Assembly (NCBI GenBank): GCA_035301985.1 | Contig: DATGTE010000003.1 | Location: 75,029-139,028 of the forward strand | From: DASUXY01 sp035301985 | GTDB taxonomy: Bacteria; Bacillota; Bacilli; Bacillales; Amphibacillaceae | Length of the DNA stretch: 64,000 nucleotides | Reading direction: 5' to 3' | Part shown: one piece after another, positions 18,937 to 28,482 of the stretch | Layout: each line of letters starts with the position of its first letter | Numbering within the stretch: the stretch's first letter is position 1 | The notes under the pieces: generated by a model | The model's database searches: none | What the model was told of the DNA's origin: nothing | The model's input: the letters and a program-made list of their open reading frames with translations, nothing else | Translations under genes and position numbers: made by a program

Positions 18937-21366
18937 TTGCTCGTATCTTTAAATTGGTTAAATCAGTACGTAGATATCGCACATTTAGATGTAGAACAAT
19001 TAGCTGAAAAAATAACGAAGTCAGGAATTGAAGTCGATGGGATTGAATATATTGGGGCAGGTTGTACGAATATAGTTGTCGGTTATGTACGATCATGTAA
19101 AAAGCATCCTAATGCTGATAAATTAAGCCTCTGTGATGTTGATGTTGGGGAAGAGGAAACATTACAAATCATTTGTGGGGCTCCGAATGTGAAACAGGGA
19201 CAAAAAGTCATTGTTGCAAAACCGGGAGCTGTATTACCAGGAAATTTTAAAATTAAAAAGGTAAAATTACGTGGTGTTGAGTCCAATGGAATGATTTGCT
19301 CGTTACAAGAACTTGGTGTAGATGAGAAACATATACCAAAGGAATATGCAGAAGGAATTTACGTATTTCCCGAAGATGTGCAAGTCGGTGAACGTGTCGA
19401 GCCTTTATTGAATTTAAATGACGCTGTATTGGAATTTGATTTGACGCCGAACCGCGGGGATGCTTTGAGCATGCTAGGGGTAGCTTACGAAACTGCAGCT
19501 ATACTGGATCAGCCGATTCATTTGCCTGATGAGACTGTGGAAACGATTGAAGAGTCTGTAGAAAAACACATCCGCATTGAAGTAGAAGACCCGGATTTGA
19601 ACCCTTATTATGGGGCTTTTATCATCAAAGATGTCGATGTAAAGCCATCTCCATTATGGATGCAAAATTATTTACTCGCTTCAGGGATTCGTCCGATTAA
19701 TAATGTAGTTGATATTACCAACTATGTCTTACTCGAATATGGTCAGCCTTTACATGCTTTTGATTATGATCGCTTGCAATCAAATAAAATCGTTGTCCGG
19801 CGTGCGAAGGCAAACGAAAAAATCGTGACATTGGATGATGTAGAAAGAACGTTACGAGAAGATGATCTCGTGATTACAAACGGTAAAGAACCAATTGCTT
19901 TAGCTGGAGTCATGGGTGGCGCCAATACAGAAGTCCAAGAAGATACAAAGACGATTTTACTTGAAGCAGCTTATTTTGATCCGCAAACCGTTCGGAAAAC
20001 AGCCCAGCGGACAGGGCTCCGCAGTGAGGCGAGTAATCGATTCGAAAAAGGAGTCGATCCGAATCGAGTGGAGCGTGCCGGACGTCGTGCTTGTCGATTG
20101 CTACATGAGTATGCTGGTGGTAACGTATTATCCGGCGTCGAAACATTTGATAAATTAGATCGCTCTGAGAAGGTTATCGATGTGCAAACTTCAGTCATAA
20201 ATAAACGCTTGGGAACAAACATCACTTCGGATGAAATTGGTGAAATTTTACGGAAACTACGATTTGCATATGAACGAGAAGCGGATCAGTTTCGAGTATC
20301 CATTCCAACACGTCGAGGAGATATTGCTATTTTTGAAGATATGCTTGAAGAAATAGCGAGAATTTACGGCTATGACCATTTACCTTACACGTTGCCTGAA
20401 GGAGCTGCTCAGGCGGGTGGCCTCACTGAAAAACAACGATTAGAACGTAAAGTGAGACGATTTCTACAAAGTGCTGGCTTGATGGAGGCAGTCACCTATT
20501 CTTTAACAAGTGAAGATTGCGTGCAGCAATTAATGAGTCCTGAAATCTTAAAAATGAATCCTAAGGCAGTGCGTTTAGCGATGCCAATCAGTGAAGATCA
20601 TAGCCATCTTCGTCTCAGCTTACTCCCTGAATTGCTTAAGACGTTACGATTTAACCGAGCTCGATATCAAACGGATCTTTTCTATTTTGAAATGGGAGCA
20701 ATCTTTCTCAATACCGACCGAGAGGTGACGAAACAACCTGATGAATGGTTACGTGTATCCGGCGCATTGACAGGTAAATGGGTTGAGCATGAATGGCAAC
20801 AAGATATTAAACAAGTTGATTTTTATGTCGTCAAAGGAATCATAGAAGGCTTGTTCACCCATTTGCAATTAGATGTCGAATTTGTACAAACCAAATTGTC
20901 CGATATGCATCCTGGTCGATGTGCGGAAATCTTGCTCAATGGAGAAACAATGGGTTTTCTTGGACAATTGCATCCTCAGCTTGAAGAAAAGATGGACTTA
21001 GAAGAAACGTATGTATTTGATATCAATTTAGAAACGGTCTTTGAGCAGTATGAAAAGATTTCGACGTACGAGAAAATTTCTAAGTACCCTTCCATTCAAC
21101 GTGATGTTGCTTTTGTTCTCGATAAGGAAATCGAGGCAGGACGTGTTCAATCCGTCATTGAACATGTGGGTGAACCGTTAGTCCAAGACGTCCACGTGTT
21201 TGATTTATACGAAGGAGACCGATTGCCTGATGAAAAGAAATCCATTGCCTACAATTTAACCTTCCAGGATCGAGACAAAACATTAAAAGATGATGAAGTC
21301 GATGAAATCTTTCAAAAGATTATTCAACAAGTAAATGAAGTATTTCATGCCCAAGTCCGTTCATAA
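18937..21366 (+). CDS. pheT: Phenylalanine--tRNA ligase beta subunit
   Basis: Beta subunit of PheRS, 809 aa. Domains: N-terminal B1, an EMAP-like tRNA-binding OB fold (about 40–155), B3/B4 editing region (about 210–385), B5 (about 405–480), a class II-like core lacking catalytic motifs, and the C-terminal FDX-ACB anticodon-binding domain (about 715–808, ISKYPSIQRDVAFVLD). The start is TTG at 18937 with AAGGAGG upstream. It is co-transcribed with pheS under the T-box and ends at the terminator at 21382. Confidence 0.98.
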   Translation: MLVSLNWLNQYVDIAHLDVEQLAEKITKSGIEVDGIEYIGAGCTNIVVGYVRSCKKHPNADKLSLCDVDVGEEETLQIICGAPNVKQGQKVIVAKPGAVLPGNFKIKKVKLRGVESNGMICSLQELGVDEKHIPKEYAEGIYVFPEDVQVGERVEPLLNLNDAVLEFDLTPNRGDALSMLGVAYETAAILDQPIHLPDETVETIEESVEKHIRIEVEDPDLNPYYGAFIIKDVDVKPSPLWMQNYLLASGIRPINNVVDITNYVLLEYGQPLHAFDYDRLQSNKIVVRRAKANEKIVTLDDVERTLREDDLVITNGKEPIALAGVMGGANTEVQEDTKTILLEAAYFDPQTVRKTAQRTGLRSEASNRFEKGVDPNRVERAGRRACRLLHEYAGGNVLSGVETFDKLDRSEKVIDVQTSVINKRLGTNITSDEIGEILRKLRFAYEREADQFRVSIPTRRGDIAIFEDMLEEIARIYGYDHLPYTLPEGAAQAGGLTEKQRLERKVRRFLQSAGLMEAVTYSLTSEDCVQQLMSPEILKMNPKAVRLAMPISEDHSHLRLSLLPELLKTLRFNRARYQTDLFYFEMGAIFLNTDREVTKQPDEWLRVSGALTGKWVEHEWQQDIKQVDFYVVKGIIEGLFTHLQLDVEFVQTKLSDMHPGRCAEILLNGETMGFLGQLHPQLEEKMDLEETYVFDINLETVFEQYEKISTYEKISKYPSIQRDVAFVLDKEIEAGRVQSVIEHVGEPLVQDVHVFDLYEGDRLPDEKKSIAYNLTFQDRDKTLKDDEVDEIFQKIIQQVNEVFHAQVRS

Positions 21367-21381
21367 TCTAAACTGTAAGAA

Positions 21382-21425
21382 GAAAGGCTGTCCACCATAA
21401 ATATGCGGACAGCCTTTCTCTTTTA
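21382..21425 (+). terminator. Terminator of pheST
   Basis: GAAAGGCTGTCC pairs with GGACAGCCTTTC across a 13-base loop, followed by TCTTTTAG. Confidence 0.9.
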
Positions 21426-21565
21426 GCTTCTCATTTCATGTTTTACTCACAAATTGCGAACAGGTTTCATATATTTAAAGATAAGGGCTAGCAAAGATTC
21501 GCACCGAGTCTAAAAAAGCAAATAAAACGTACAAATATAATGAAAAGGAGGATCCGATGAATCCT

Positions 21566-22474
21566 TTATAAGTACTTGTTTGCTTTTTTAGTGTTGGCAA
21601 AGTGAAGTTTGGCGACTCCATATAAGGCTGACTTTCCTCGCGTTTTAATAATCGTAGCAATCGTCTGATCGACCTGTTGAGAGGCTCCTTTTGGTAATTT
21701 GATGCCTAGCTCAATTGATAATTCATCCATTTTCTTTAAAAAACTTGCCCTCGCTAAAATGGAAGCAGCTGCGACGGCTAAAGAATATTGTTCTGCTTTT
21801 GTTTTAAAGTATGTGTTGTCAGGCATTGTTTTTTGCTCTGATTGCAGATGTTTTTGATAGATAGCCGGATCACAAAATTGATCAATAACCACTCCTTCAT
21901 ATGGTTGTTTTTCAATTTTTCGTATAACATTTTGGTTTACATGGTGATGGAGCATGGCTTTCATCTTCCCTTGTGACCAACCTTTTTCCTGTAATGAATT
22001 ATACTTTTGATTTGGCAAAATGAGTAAAGAGTATGGGACATTAAGGGATAAGATTTCTTTTGACAATTGGAACACTGTAGCATCGCTAAAGGCTTTTGAA
22101 TCTTTTACGCCAATTTCCTTTAGTACGTTCATCATGTCGCTATGAACGTACGTGCTGGCTACAGTCACAGGGCCGAAATAATCCCCCGTTCCCGCTTCAT
22201 CTGAACCGATATGTGAAGAGGAAAAGAGCGTTGCAGGAGGGGCATACGGTGATGTAGTCTGTTTTGTCGAGACGTCATCCTGCCATTTTCTCGCTTCGAT
22301 TTCGGGTGCCTGTCCTTGAAACAACACTTTTCCAGAATGATAGGCAGTGATGACAGCATGGTTTGTCTTTGCCCGAAAAACAGCACCTTTCGGTAAGTCA
22401 ACCAACTTATTATTATAATAATGATACATTTTTTGAATCATGGCTTCAGAATACTTATTAACGATTTGTGACAT
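21566..22474 (-). CDS. rnhC: Ribonuclease HIII
   Basis: RNase HIII degrades RNA in RNA-DNA hybrids. The 302-residue protein has the N-terminal TBP-like substrate-binding domain (about 1–85) and the RNase HII-like catalytic domain beginning GSDEAGTGDYFGPV (catalytic Asp and Glu), with later acidic residues in VKDSKAF and VIDQFCDP. B. subtilis RnhC has 313 aa. It is convergent with pheT and divergent from zapA, the B. subtilis arrangement. Confidence 0.95.
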   Translation of the reverse strand: MSQIVNKYSEAMIQKMYHYYNNKLVDLPKGAVFRAKTNHAVITAYHSGKVLFQGQAPEIEARKWQDDVSTKQTTSPYAPPATLFSSSHIGSDEAGTGDYFGPVTVASTYVHSDMMNVLKEIGVKDSKAFSDATVFQLSKEILSLNVPYSLLILPNQKYNSLQEKGWSQGKMKAMLHHHVNQNVIRKIEKQPYEGVVIDQFCDPAIYQKHLQSEQKTMPDNTYFKTKAEQYSLAVAAASILARASFLKKMDELSIELGIKLPKGASQQVDQTIATIIKTRGKSALYGVAKLHFANTKKANKYL

Positions 22475-22668
22475 GTTATCTCTCCTGTTATTTACGTATA
22501 TAAACTATAGCAAAAACGAAATGAAAATAAAATCACGAAGAAAGTGAACTGTTTCCTAAACGTGTTCTTCATGTTAAAATAAAAGCAAACTATCATCGAG
22601 TGTTTTCTTAATCCATTGCATCAAAGAGATTGTTAGAAATGCTTGAACTTGATACATAGGAGGGGTCT

Positions 22669-22932
22669 ATGGTGGCCCAAGGAAAAAAAACACGAATCAC
22701 GGTCGACATTTATAATAAATCGTATACAATCGTTGGCGATGAATCAGCTAGTCACGTGCGACTCGTCGCTAGTCTTGTCGATCAAAAAATGAAAGAAATC
22801 TCTAAAAACAACCCAAATCTCGATCGATCGAATCTTGCTGTGCTTACAGCAGTTAATACAATGAATGAATATTTGAAACTGAAAGAAGACTATGCTACAT
22901 TGCTCGGGTCAATAAAAAGAGAAAGAGGATAA
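22669..22932 (+). CDS. zapA: Cell division protein ZapA
   Basis: FtsZ-ring-associated protein that bundles FtsZ filaments. The 87-residue product has the N-terminal globular part (KKTRITVDIYNKSYTIVGDE) and a C-terminal coiled coil. AGGAGGGG lies before the ATG at 22669; a GTG one codon later is also possible. cvpA follows after 4 bases, implying one transcript. Confidence 0.93.
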   Translation: MVAQGKKTRITVDIYNKSYTIVGDESASHVRLVASLVDQKMKEISKNNPNLDRSNLAVLTAVNTMNEYLKLKEDYATLLGSIKRERG

Positions 22933-22936
22933 AAGG

Positions 22937-23470
22937 ATGCTAGATGTTATTATATTAATTTTGTTCGTATTTGGACTGTTGATCGGTTTAAAAAGGGGGC
23001 TTATTTTACAAATATTTCATCTCATCGGTTTAATCACTGGTTTTATTGTAGCCATATTGTATTATAAACCGTTGGCAAAGAAGCTCTCTCTTTGGATCCC
23101 GTATCCAGAGTTATCAGACAATCATGAGTGGGCCCAATCTTTGCAAGAAATACCACTGGAACAGGCTTTCTACCATGCGGTTAGCTTTGCAATCATTTTC
23201 TTTGCCACAAAAATAGTTTTGCAAATCATTGCATCAATGCTTGATTTTATTGCATCGTTTCCCATTTTGCGTTCACTAAATAAAATCGGCGGTTCTATTT
23301 TAGGGTTTTTAGAAGTGTATGTCATCGTATTTATTATACTGTATATTGTTGCATTGACTCCGATACCAGCTTTTCAATCATCGTTGGACCGTTCATTGCT
23401 TGCACCCTTCATGTTGGAACATACACCTTATTTTTCTGCAAAATTAAAAACATTATGGTTTACAAAATAA
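22937..23470 (+). CDS. CvpA family membrane protein
   Basis: CvpA/colicin V production family, 177 aa, with four predicted membrane helices (about 2–20, 23–45, 70–95 and 110–135). B. subtilis yshB occupies this position. The function is unresolved; the family affects envelope stress and biofilm phenotypes in other bacteria. It is probably co-transcribed with zapA and followed by a long terminator-like hairpin. Confidence 0.88.
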   Translation: MLDVIILILFVFGLLIGLKRGLILQIFHLIGLITGFIVAILYYKPLAKKLSLWIPYPELSDNHEWAQSLQEIPLEQAFYHAVSFAIIFFATKIVLQIIASMLDFIASFPILRSLNKIGGSILGFLEVYVIVFIILYIVALTPIPAFQSSLDRSLLAPFMLEHTPYFSAKLKTLWFTK

Positions 23471-23510
23471 TAACCTCATCAGCATATGATAAAATAAAAG
23501 AATATGTGTA

Positions 23511-23591
23511 GACCGATTCAAAACATTAGGATGAGCACTGTGTGTCTAGTACAATAAGTATGCCTCATCTGAACTGAATGGGTCTTTTTTT
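23511..23591 (+). terminator. Long hairpin with T run after cvpA
   Basis: An outer stem pairs GACCGATTCA with TGAATGGGTC (one mismatch). An inner GATGAG/CTCATC stem lies inside, and seven T residues follow. It sits between cvpA and polX and probably terminates zapA-cvpA. Confidence 0.7.
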
Positions 23592-23675
23592 GCAAGATTT
23601 TATATGATTACGGCCAATGAAAAGTATGGTCTATGGAAATATTCGGTTATCATTTATAAAGCGGGGTGAGTCAAC

Positions 23676-25397
23676 TTGACAATTAATAAAAAAGACGTCG
23701 TAAAATTACTTGAAACGATAGCGATTTATTTAGAAATCAAAGGTGAAAACCCATTTAGAATAGCTGCCTATCGAAGGGCAGCGCAGGCGTTAGAGAGAGA
23801 TCAACGGTCGCTAGCGGAAATAGATGATTTTATGTCGATTAAAGGAATTGGGAAGGGAACCAATGCACTTATTGTTGAATACATTGAGACAGGCACTTCT
23901 GAGTTGTTAAAGAAGTTGGAAGCGGAAATTCCTAAAGGGCTCATACCACTACTTCACGTGCCAGGATTAGGTGGTAAAAAATTAGCCAAGCTGTATCAAG
24001 AGTTACAAGTAACGGATGCTACATCATTAAAAAACGCTTTGGAAAACGGTCAGGTAGAAAAACTACCGGGATTTGGAAAAAAGTCAGCACAAAATATATT
24101 AACTGCTCTTTTAGATGTCGGTAAGCAACCTGAACGCTTTCCGATTGCACGCATCCTTCCCATAGCCGAAAAAATAGATCAATTTTTACAACGTATTCCT
24201 GAAGTTCAAACGTATTCACGAGCAGGTAGTTTACGAAGAATGTCTGAAACCGTCGGCGATATTGACTTTATCGTCGCTACAAACGAACCTGACAAAGTGC
24301 GCGATTCCGTTTTAAAAATGGAACAAATTAAAGAAGTTCATGCTAAAGGAGACACAAAAGTGTCCATCACACTTGCTGATGTATATGATGTAAATGTTGA
24401 CTTCAGGCTTGTCAATGCTCAAGAATTTGCTACGACACTTCACCATTTCACAGGGTCTAAAGAACACAATGTTAAAATGCGTCAACTCGCTAAATCTCGA
24501 GGTGAAAAAATTAATGAATATGGTGTTGAAATTGAGGAAACAGGTGAAATCTTAACTTTTCCCGACGAAAAAGGCTTTTTTAATCATTTCGATTTGCATT
24601 ATATTCCACCTGAAATTCGAGAAGATACAGGTGAAGTGGAGGCAGCAAGTCAAGAAAGTATCGAACTCATTGAAATAGATGATATTCAAGGCGATTTGCA
24701 TATGCATACGACGTGGAGTGATGGAGCACAATCACTTGAAGAAATGGTTCTTACCGCAAGAGAAAAAGGGTATCGCTATATCGCCATCACAGATCATTCC
24801 AAATTTTTGCGTGTCGCAAATGGTTTAAATGAGAAAAGGTTGCTACAGCAACGTGAAGAAATTGATCGACTGAATGAAAAATATCCAGATATTCGCATTT
24901 TAGCAGGTGTAGAGATGGATATTTTACCTGATGGGGAGATGGATTTTTCGAATGATTTTTTACAGAAAATGGATCTCGTCATTGCAGCGATTCATTCCAG
25001 CTTTAATCAAACGGAAGAACAGATTATGACGAGGATGTATAATGCACTGGAAAACCCATACGTTTCGATTATCGCGCATCCGACAGGAAGGTTGATCGGT
25101 CGACGAAAAGGCTACCCCGTTAACCTGGAAAAGATCATTGAGCGCGCATCCGAAACAAACACAGCTCTTGAAGTGAATGCAAATCCAAATCGACTTGATC
25201 TGTCAGCAAAATGGGTTCAAATCGCACAAAATCAGGGCGTACCGATTGCTATTAATACAGATGCCCATAGTCAGCAAATGCTTGATCATATGAAATATGG
25301 GGTAGGTGTCGCTCGGAAAGGATGGATTCAAAAGGAAACAGTCATCAATACATGGTCGACAGCGAAACTAATCGAGTTTTTGAATCGTAATAAATAA
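23676..25397 (+). CDS. polX: DNA polymerase/3'-5' exonuclease PolX
   Basis: Bacterial family X polymerase with a fused PHP nuclease, used in base-excision repair. The N-terminal half has HhH motifs (LPGFGKKSAQN) and the nucleotidyltransferase signature GSLRR...GDIDFIV with the metal-binding Asp pair. The C-terminal PHP domain (about 335–573) shows DLHMHTTWSDG, ITDHS, AGVEMDIL, IAHPTGR and NTDAHS. Length 573 matches B. subtilis PolX (570). TTG start at 23676 with a GGGGTGAG element upstream. Confidence 0.96.
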   Translation: MTINKKDVVKLLETIAIYLEIKGENPFRIAAYRRAAQALERDQRSLAEIDDFMSIKGIGKGTNALIVEYIETGTSELLKKLEAEIPKGLIPLLHVPGLGGKKLAKLYQELQVTDATSLKNALENGQVEKLPGFGKKSAQNILTALLDVGKQPERFPIARILPIAEKIDQFLQRIPEVQTYSRAGSLRRMSETVGDIDFIVATNEPDKVRDSVLKMEQIKEVHAKGDTKVSITLADVYDVNVDFRLVNAQEFATTLHHFTGSKEHNVKMRQLAKSRGEKINEYGVEIEETGEILTFPDEKGFFNHFDLHYIPPEIREDTGEVEAASQESIELIEIDDIQGDLHMHTTWSDGAQSLEEMVLTAREKGYRYIAITDHSKFLRVANGLNEKRLLQQREEIDRLNEKYPDIRILAGVEMDILPDGEMDFSNDFLQKMDLVIAAIHSSFNQTEEQIMTRMYNALENPYVSIIAHPTGRLIGRRKGYPVNLEKIIERASETNTALEVNANPNRLDLSAKWVQIAQNQGVPIAINTDAHSQQMLDHMKYGVGVARKGWIQKETVINTWSTAKLIEFLNRNK

Positions 25398-25449
25398 GGA
25401 TCGATGTAAATTACAATGATGAATTGGTATAAAGAAGGGGTTAGGAATT

Positions 25450-27786
25450 ATGAATGAACGGACTCTCCGTGTACTTGAATTTAATAAAGTAATTGACCGA
25501 TTGAAAGATCAAGCACTAACAACGGTAGGAAAAGAACTTTCCGCATCTCTTCGCCCATTTACAACATTGAAAGATGTTGTTCATCGACAAGAGGAAACGG
25601 ACGAAGCTGTAACGATATTACGTTTAAATAAGACCATTCCATTAGGTGGAATCATAGATATTCGTGCAAGTATTAAGAGAAGTACAATCGGTGGCATATT
25701 GACTACAACAGAATGTTTAGATGTAGCAAATACAATTTATGGTGGCAGACAAGTAAAAAACTTTATGGAAAACTTTGAGATCGATCTACCTCTATTAGAA
25801 AAAATCACAGAACAAATCACCCCTTTAAAGGATTTAGAAAACCATATTAAAAGTTGTATTGATGAATATGGCAATGTGTTAGATCGAGCATCACCTAAAT
25901 TGCACGGGATTCGCTCCTCGATTCGGACGTTTGAGAAAAGAGTACGCGATAAGCTCGATGAGTATACAAAAACGAAGACGAATCATTTATCAGAAGCCAT
26001 CGTTACGATTCGCAATAACCGTTATGTTCTCCCGGTAAAACAAGAATCCAAAAGTGCTATCGGAGGTATTGTCCATGATCAATCAGCATCGGGACAAACG
26101 TTATTTATGGAGCCAAAAGTTGTTGTAGATGTAAATAACAAGTTACAAGAAGCGTTGGTTCAAGAAAAACAAGAGATCGAACGGATTTTACGAAAATTAA
26201 GTGAACATATTGCGAGTTTAGCAACGTTTTTAACAGCCAATGTGAATGCTCTAGGGCAAATTGATTTTATTTTTGCTCGAGCAAAACTAGGACAAGAGAT
26301 GAAAGCTGCGAGGCCAACGATGAATGACGTAGGCTTTATTAAGATGAAACAAGCACGGCATCCGTTAATTCCCATCGACGAAGTTGTTGCCAATGACATT
26401 GAACTGGGGCGAGATTATACCACTATCGTAATCACTGGACCAAATACAGGTGGAAAAACAGTTACATTAAAAATGGTCGGTCTATGTACAGTCATGGCGC
26501 AGTCAGGATTACAAGTTCCAGCCCTAGACGGTTGTGAACTGGCTGTTTTTGAGGATGTATTTGCCGATATTGGCGACGAACAGTCCATTGAACAAAGTTT
26601 AAGTACGTTTTCTTCACATATGACTAATATCGTTGACATTATGAAAGGTGTCAATGATCAATCACTTGTGTTATTTGACGAACTTGGAGCTGGAACAGAT
26701 CCACAAGAGGGAGCAGCACTAGCTATATCCATTTTAGATGAAGTGATTTCTAAAGGAGCTCGCGTCATCGCCACAACGCATTATCCTGAACTAAAAGCGT
26801 ATGGATACAACCGTGATCGAGTCATCAATGCTTCTGTTGAATTTGATGTAGAAACTTTACAACCCACGTATCGTTTACTAATCGGGGTTCCGGGTAGAAG
26901 TAATGCTTTTGAAATTTCAAAACGCCTCGGATTACAGACGCATATCATTGAACAGGCTAAAAGCCATGTAGGTGTAGATTCTAAAAATGTCGAGCAGATG
27001 ATTGCATCTTTAGAGGATTCGAAAATGCAGGCAGAAAAAGCATATGAAGAAGCGAATCACGTTCTTCAAGAAAGCGAACGTCTGCATGAAGATTTGCAAA
27101 CGCAATGGGATGCATTTCAAAGAAAACAGGGCGTGTTGTATCAGAAAGCCGAAGAGAAGGCTGGACGTGCCATAGAAAAAGCCCGTCAAGAAGCAGAATC
27201 GATTGTCGGGGAACTCCGCCAGATGAAAACGAGCGCAACTTTAAAAGAGCATGAATGGATCGAGGCGAAAAAGCAACTAGAAGAAGCACAACCTGAATTA
27301 TTATCTGAGAGAAATTTAGAAGAGAAGCCAATCGATGCTTCAGAGGAACTGACGCCAGGTGATCACGTAAAACTATTGACGGTTAATCAGCCCGGTACGG
27401 TTTTAGAAAAAATAAATGATGATGAATACATGGTTCAAGTAGGCATGATGAGAGTGAACGTGAAGCGTAAGGACCTGCATTTAGATGAACCGAAAAAGAA
27501 GCCTGTTGATCAGCCAGTAGCGACGGTAAAAAGATCGAGTCAACACGTAAAAACAGAGCTTGATTTGCGCGGTGAACGGTTTGAGGATGCGCTTATACAA
27601 TTAGAAAAATATATCGATGATGTGATGTTAGCAGGTTATGAACAAGTAACCATTATCCACGGAAAAGGAACAGGTGCTTTGCGAAAAGGCGTGCAAACCT
27701 TTGCTAAAAATCATCCGAGTATTTCTTCCTATCGAGCTGGTAAAATGGGTGAAGGTGGAAGTGGAGTTACAATATTGCAATTTTGA
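25450..27786 (+). CDS. mutS2: Endonuclease/ribosome-rescue ATPase MutS2
   Basis: MutS paralogue without the mismatch-recognition domain. The ATPase has Walker A GPNTGGKT, Walker B LFDELGAGTDP and the H-loop TTHY. A long coiled coil (about 510–625) is followed by a KOW-like segment and a C-terminal Smr domain (about 700–778: LDLRGE, HGKGTGALR). In B. subtilis MutS2 splits collided ribosomes; nuclease and anti-recombination roles are reported elsewhere. 778 aa; ATG at 25450. It follows polX closely, as in B. subtilis. Confidence 0.96.
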   Translation: MNERTLRVLEFNKVIDRLKDQALTTVGKELSASLRPFTTLKDVVHRQEETDEAVTILRLNKTIPLGGIIDIRASIKRSTIGGILTTTECLDVANTIYGGRQVKNFMENFEIDLPLLEKITEQITPLKDLENHIKSCIDEYGNVLDRASPKLHGIRSSIRTFEKRVRDKLDEYTKTKTNHLSEAIVTIRNNRYVLPVKQESKSAIGGIVHDQSASGQTLFMEPKVVVDVNNKLQEALVQEKQEIERILRKLSEHIASLATFLTANVNALGQIDFIFARAKLGQEMKAARPTMNDVGFIKMKQARHPLIPIDEVVANDIELGRDYTTIVITGPNTGGKTVTLKMVGLCTVMAQSGLQVPALDGCELAVFEDVFADIGDEQSIEQSLSTFSSHMTNIVDIMKGVNDQSLVLFDELGAGTDPQEGAALAISILDEVISKGARVIATTHYPELKAYGYNRDRVINASVEFDVETLQPTYRLLIGVPGRSNAFEISKRLGLQTHIIEQAKSHVGVDSKNVEQMIASLEDSKMQAEKAYEEANHVLQESERLHEDLQTQWDAFQRKQGVLYQKAEEKAGRAIEKARQEAESIVGELRQMKTSATLKEHEWIEAKKQLEEAQPELLSERNLEEKPIDASEELTPGDHVKLLTVNQPGTVLEKINDDEYMVQVGMMRVNVKRKDLHLDEPKKKPVDQPVATVKRSSQHVKTELDLRGERFEDALIQLEKYIDDVMLAGYEQVTIIHGKGTGALRKGVQTFAKNHPSISSYRAGKMGEGGSGVTILQF

Positions 27787-27827
27787 TAAGGACAAGTGAT
27801 CCATTGAATGGGGAAAGGAAGTTTTTC

Positions 27828-28235
27828 ATGAATGGTTTTTGGGATCATGTCATCATTGAAACAGCGGCGCGATATAGTGTTGTCGTTTTATGTTCTGTCG
27901 TATTCTTGGCTATATTTGAGCTTGTCACATCTTATAAAAATTGGGTGGAAATTAAAAACGGAAATTTAGCTGTAGCCATGGCAACAGGGGGAAAACTATT
28001 CGGTATTGCTACAATTTTTCGTTACTCGATTGAACATAATGATACGTTATTACAGAGTATTGGTTGGGGTGTGTTTGGATTTATATTGCTATTACTCGGT
28101 TATTTTATTTTTGAATTTCTTACACCGAATATTAAAATTGATGAAGAAATCGGAAACGGGAATAAAGCAGTTGGCTTTATTTCGATGGTCATTTCAATTG
28201 GATTATCATACGTCATCGGTGCGAATATAACGTAA
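27828..28235 (+). CDS. yshE: DUF350 family membrane protein (YshE)
   Basis: A 135-residue membrane protein with four helices, matching the DUF350 duplicated two-helix pattern (GNLAVAMATGGKLFGIA and a related second half GNKAVGFISM). The start at 27828 has AAAGGAAG upstream and excludes the 15 extra codons of the longest frame. B. subtilis yshE follows mutS2 in the same way. Function unknown. Confidence 0.85.
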   Translation: MNGFWDHVIIETAARYSVVVLCSVVFLAIFELVTSYKNWVEIKNGNLAVAMATGGKLFGIATIFRYSIEHNDTLLQSIGWGVFGFILLLLGYFIFEFLTPNIKIDEEIGNGNKAVGFISMVISIGLSYVIGANIT

Positions 28236-28249
28236 GGGAGAGAATCCAT

Positions 28250-28330
28250 TTGGTTTTAGAAACGTTGGCAAAAATCTTATTTGTTGTAGCGATTGTTTTT
28301 ATTGTGCTTGGTATCTTTTATGTATTTTAA
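28250..28330 (+). CDS. 26-residue hydrophobic membrane peptide
   Basis: TTG start 14 bases after yshE with AGGGAGAG upstream. The product is one hydrophobic helix (residues 7–24) with a short N-terminal MVLETLAK and ends right at a perfect terminator. Spacing, RBS and position suggest translation as the last cistron of the mutS2-yshE transcript. No function is recognised, and the small size keeps confidence moderate. Confidence 0.5.
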   Translation: MVLETLAKILFVVAIVFIVLGIFYVF

Positions 28331-28358
28331 CTCAGTTAGCGACGGCTAACTGAGTTTT
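28331..28358 (+). terminator. Terminator after yshE and the small ORF
   Basis: Perfect 10-bp stem CTCAGTTAGC/GCTAACTGAG with a GACG loop and TTTT. Confidence 0.93.
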
Positions 28359-28482
28359 ACATATAAAGAGAATTCATGGGGATATATGTTGTACTTCATT
28401 CAAAAAATAGATTAATAATTTTAAAAATTACTACTGAAACGGTATAATACATATAATAATAGTAATAAAGGAGGAGTTAAGG

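Noticed and set aside
19910..20225. Several antisense frames inside pheT
   Set aside because: Shadows of a well-supported coding gene, without ribosome binding sites.
28385..28402. Possible FadR operator upstream of lcfA
   Set aside because: Only one half-site (TTCATTCA) is present; the other half does not match, so it was not listed although lcfA is a FadR target in B. subtilis.
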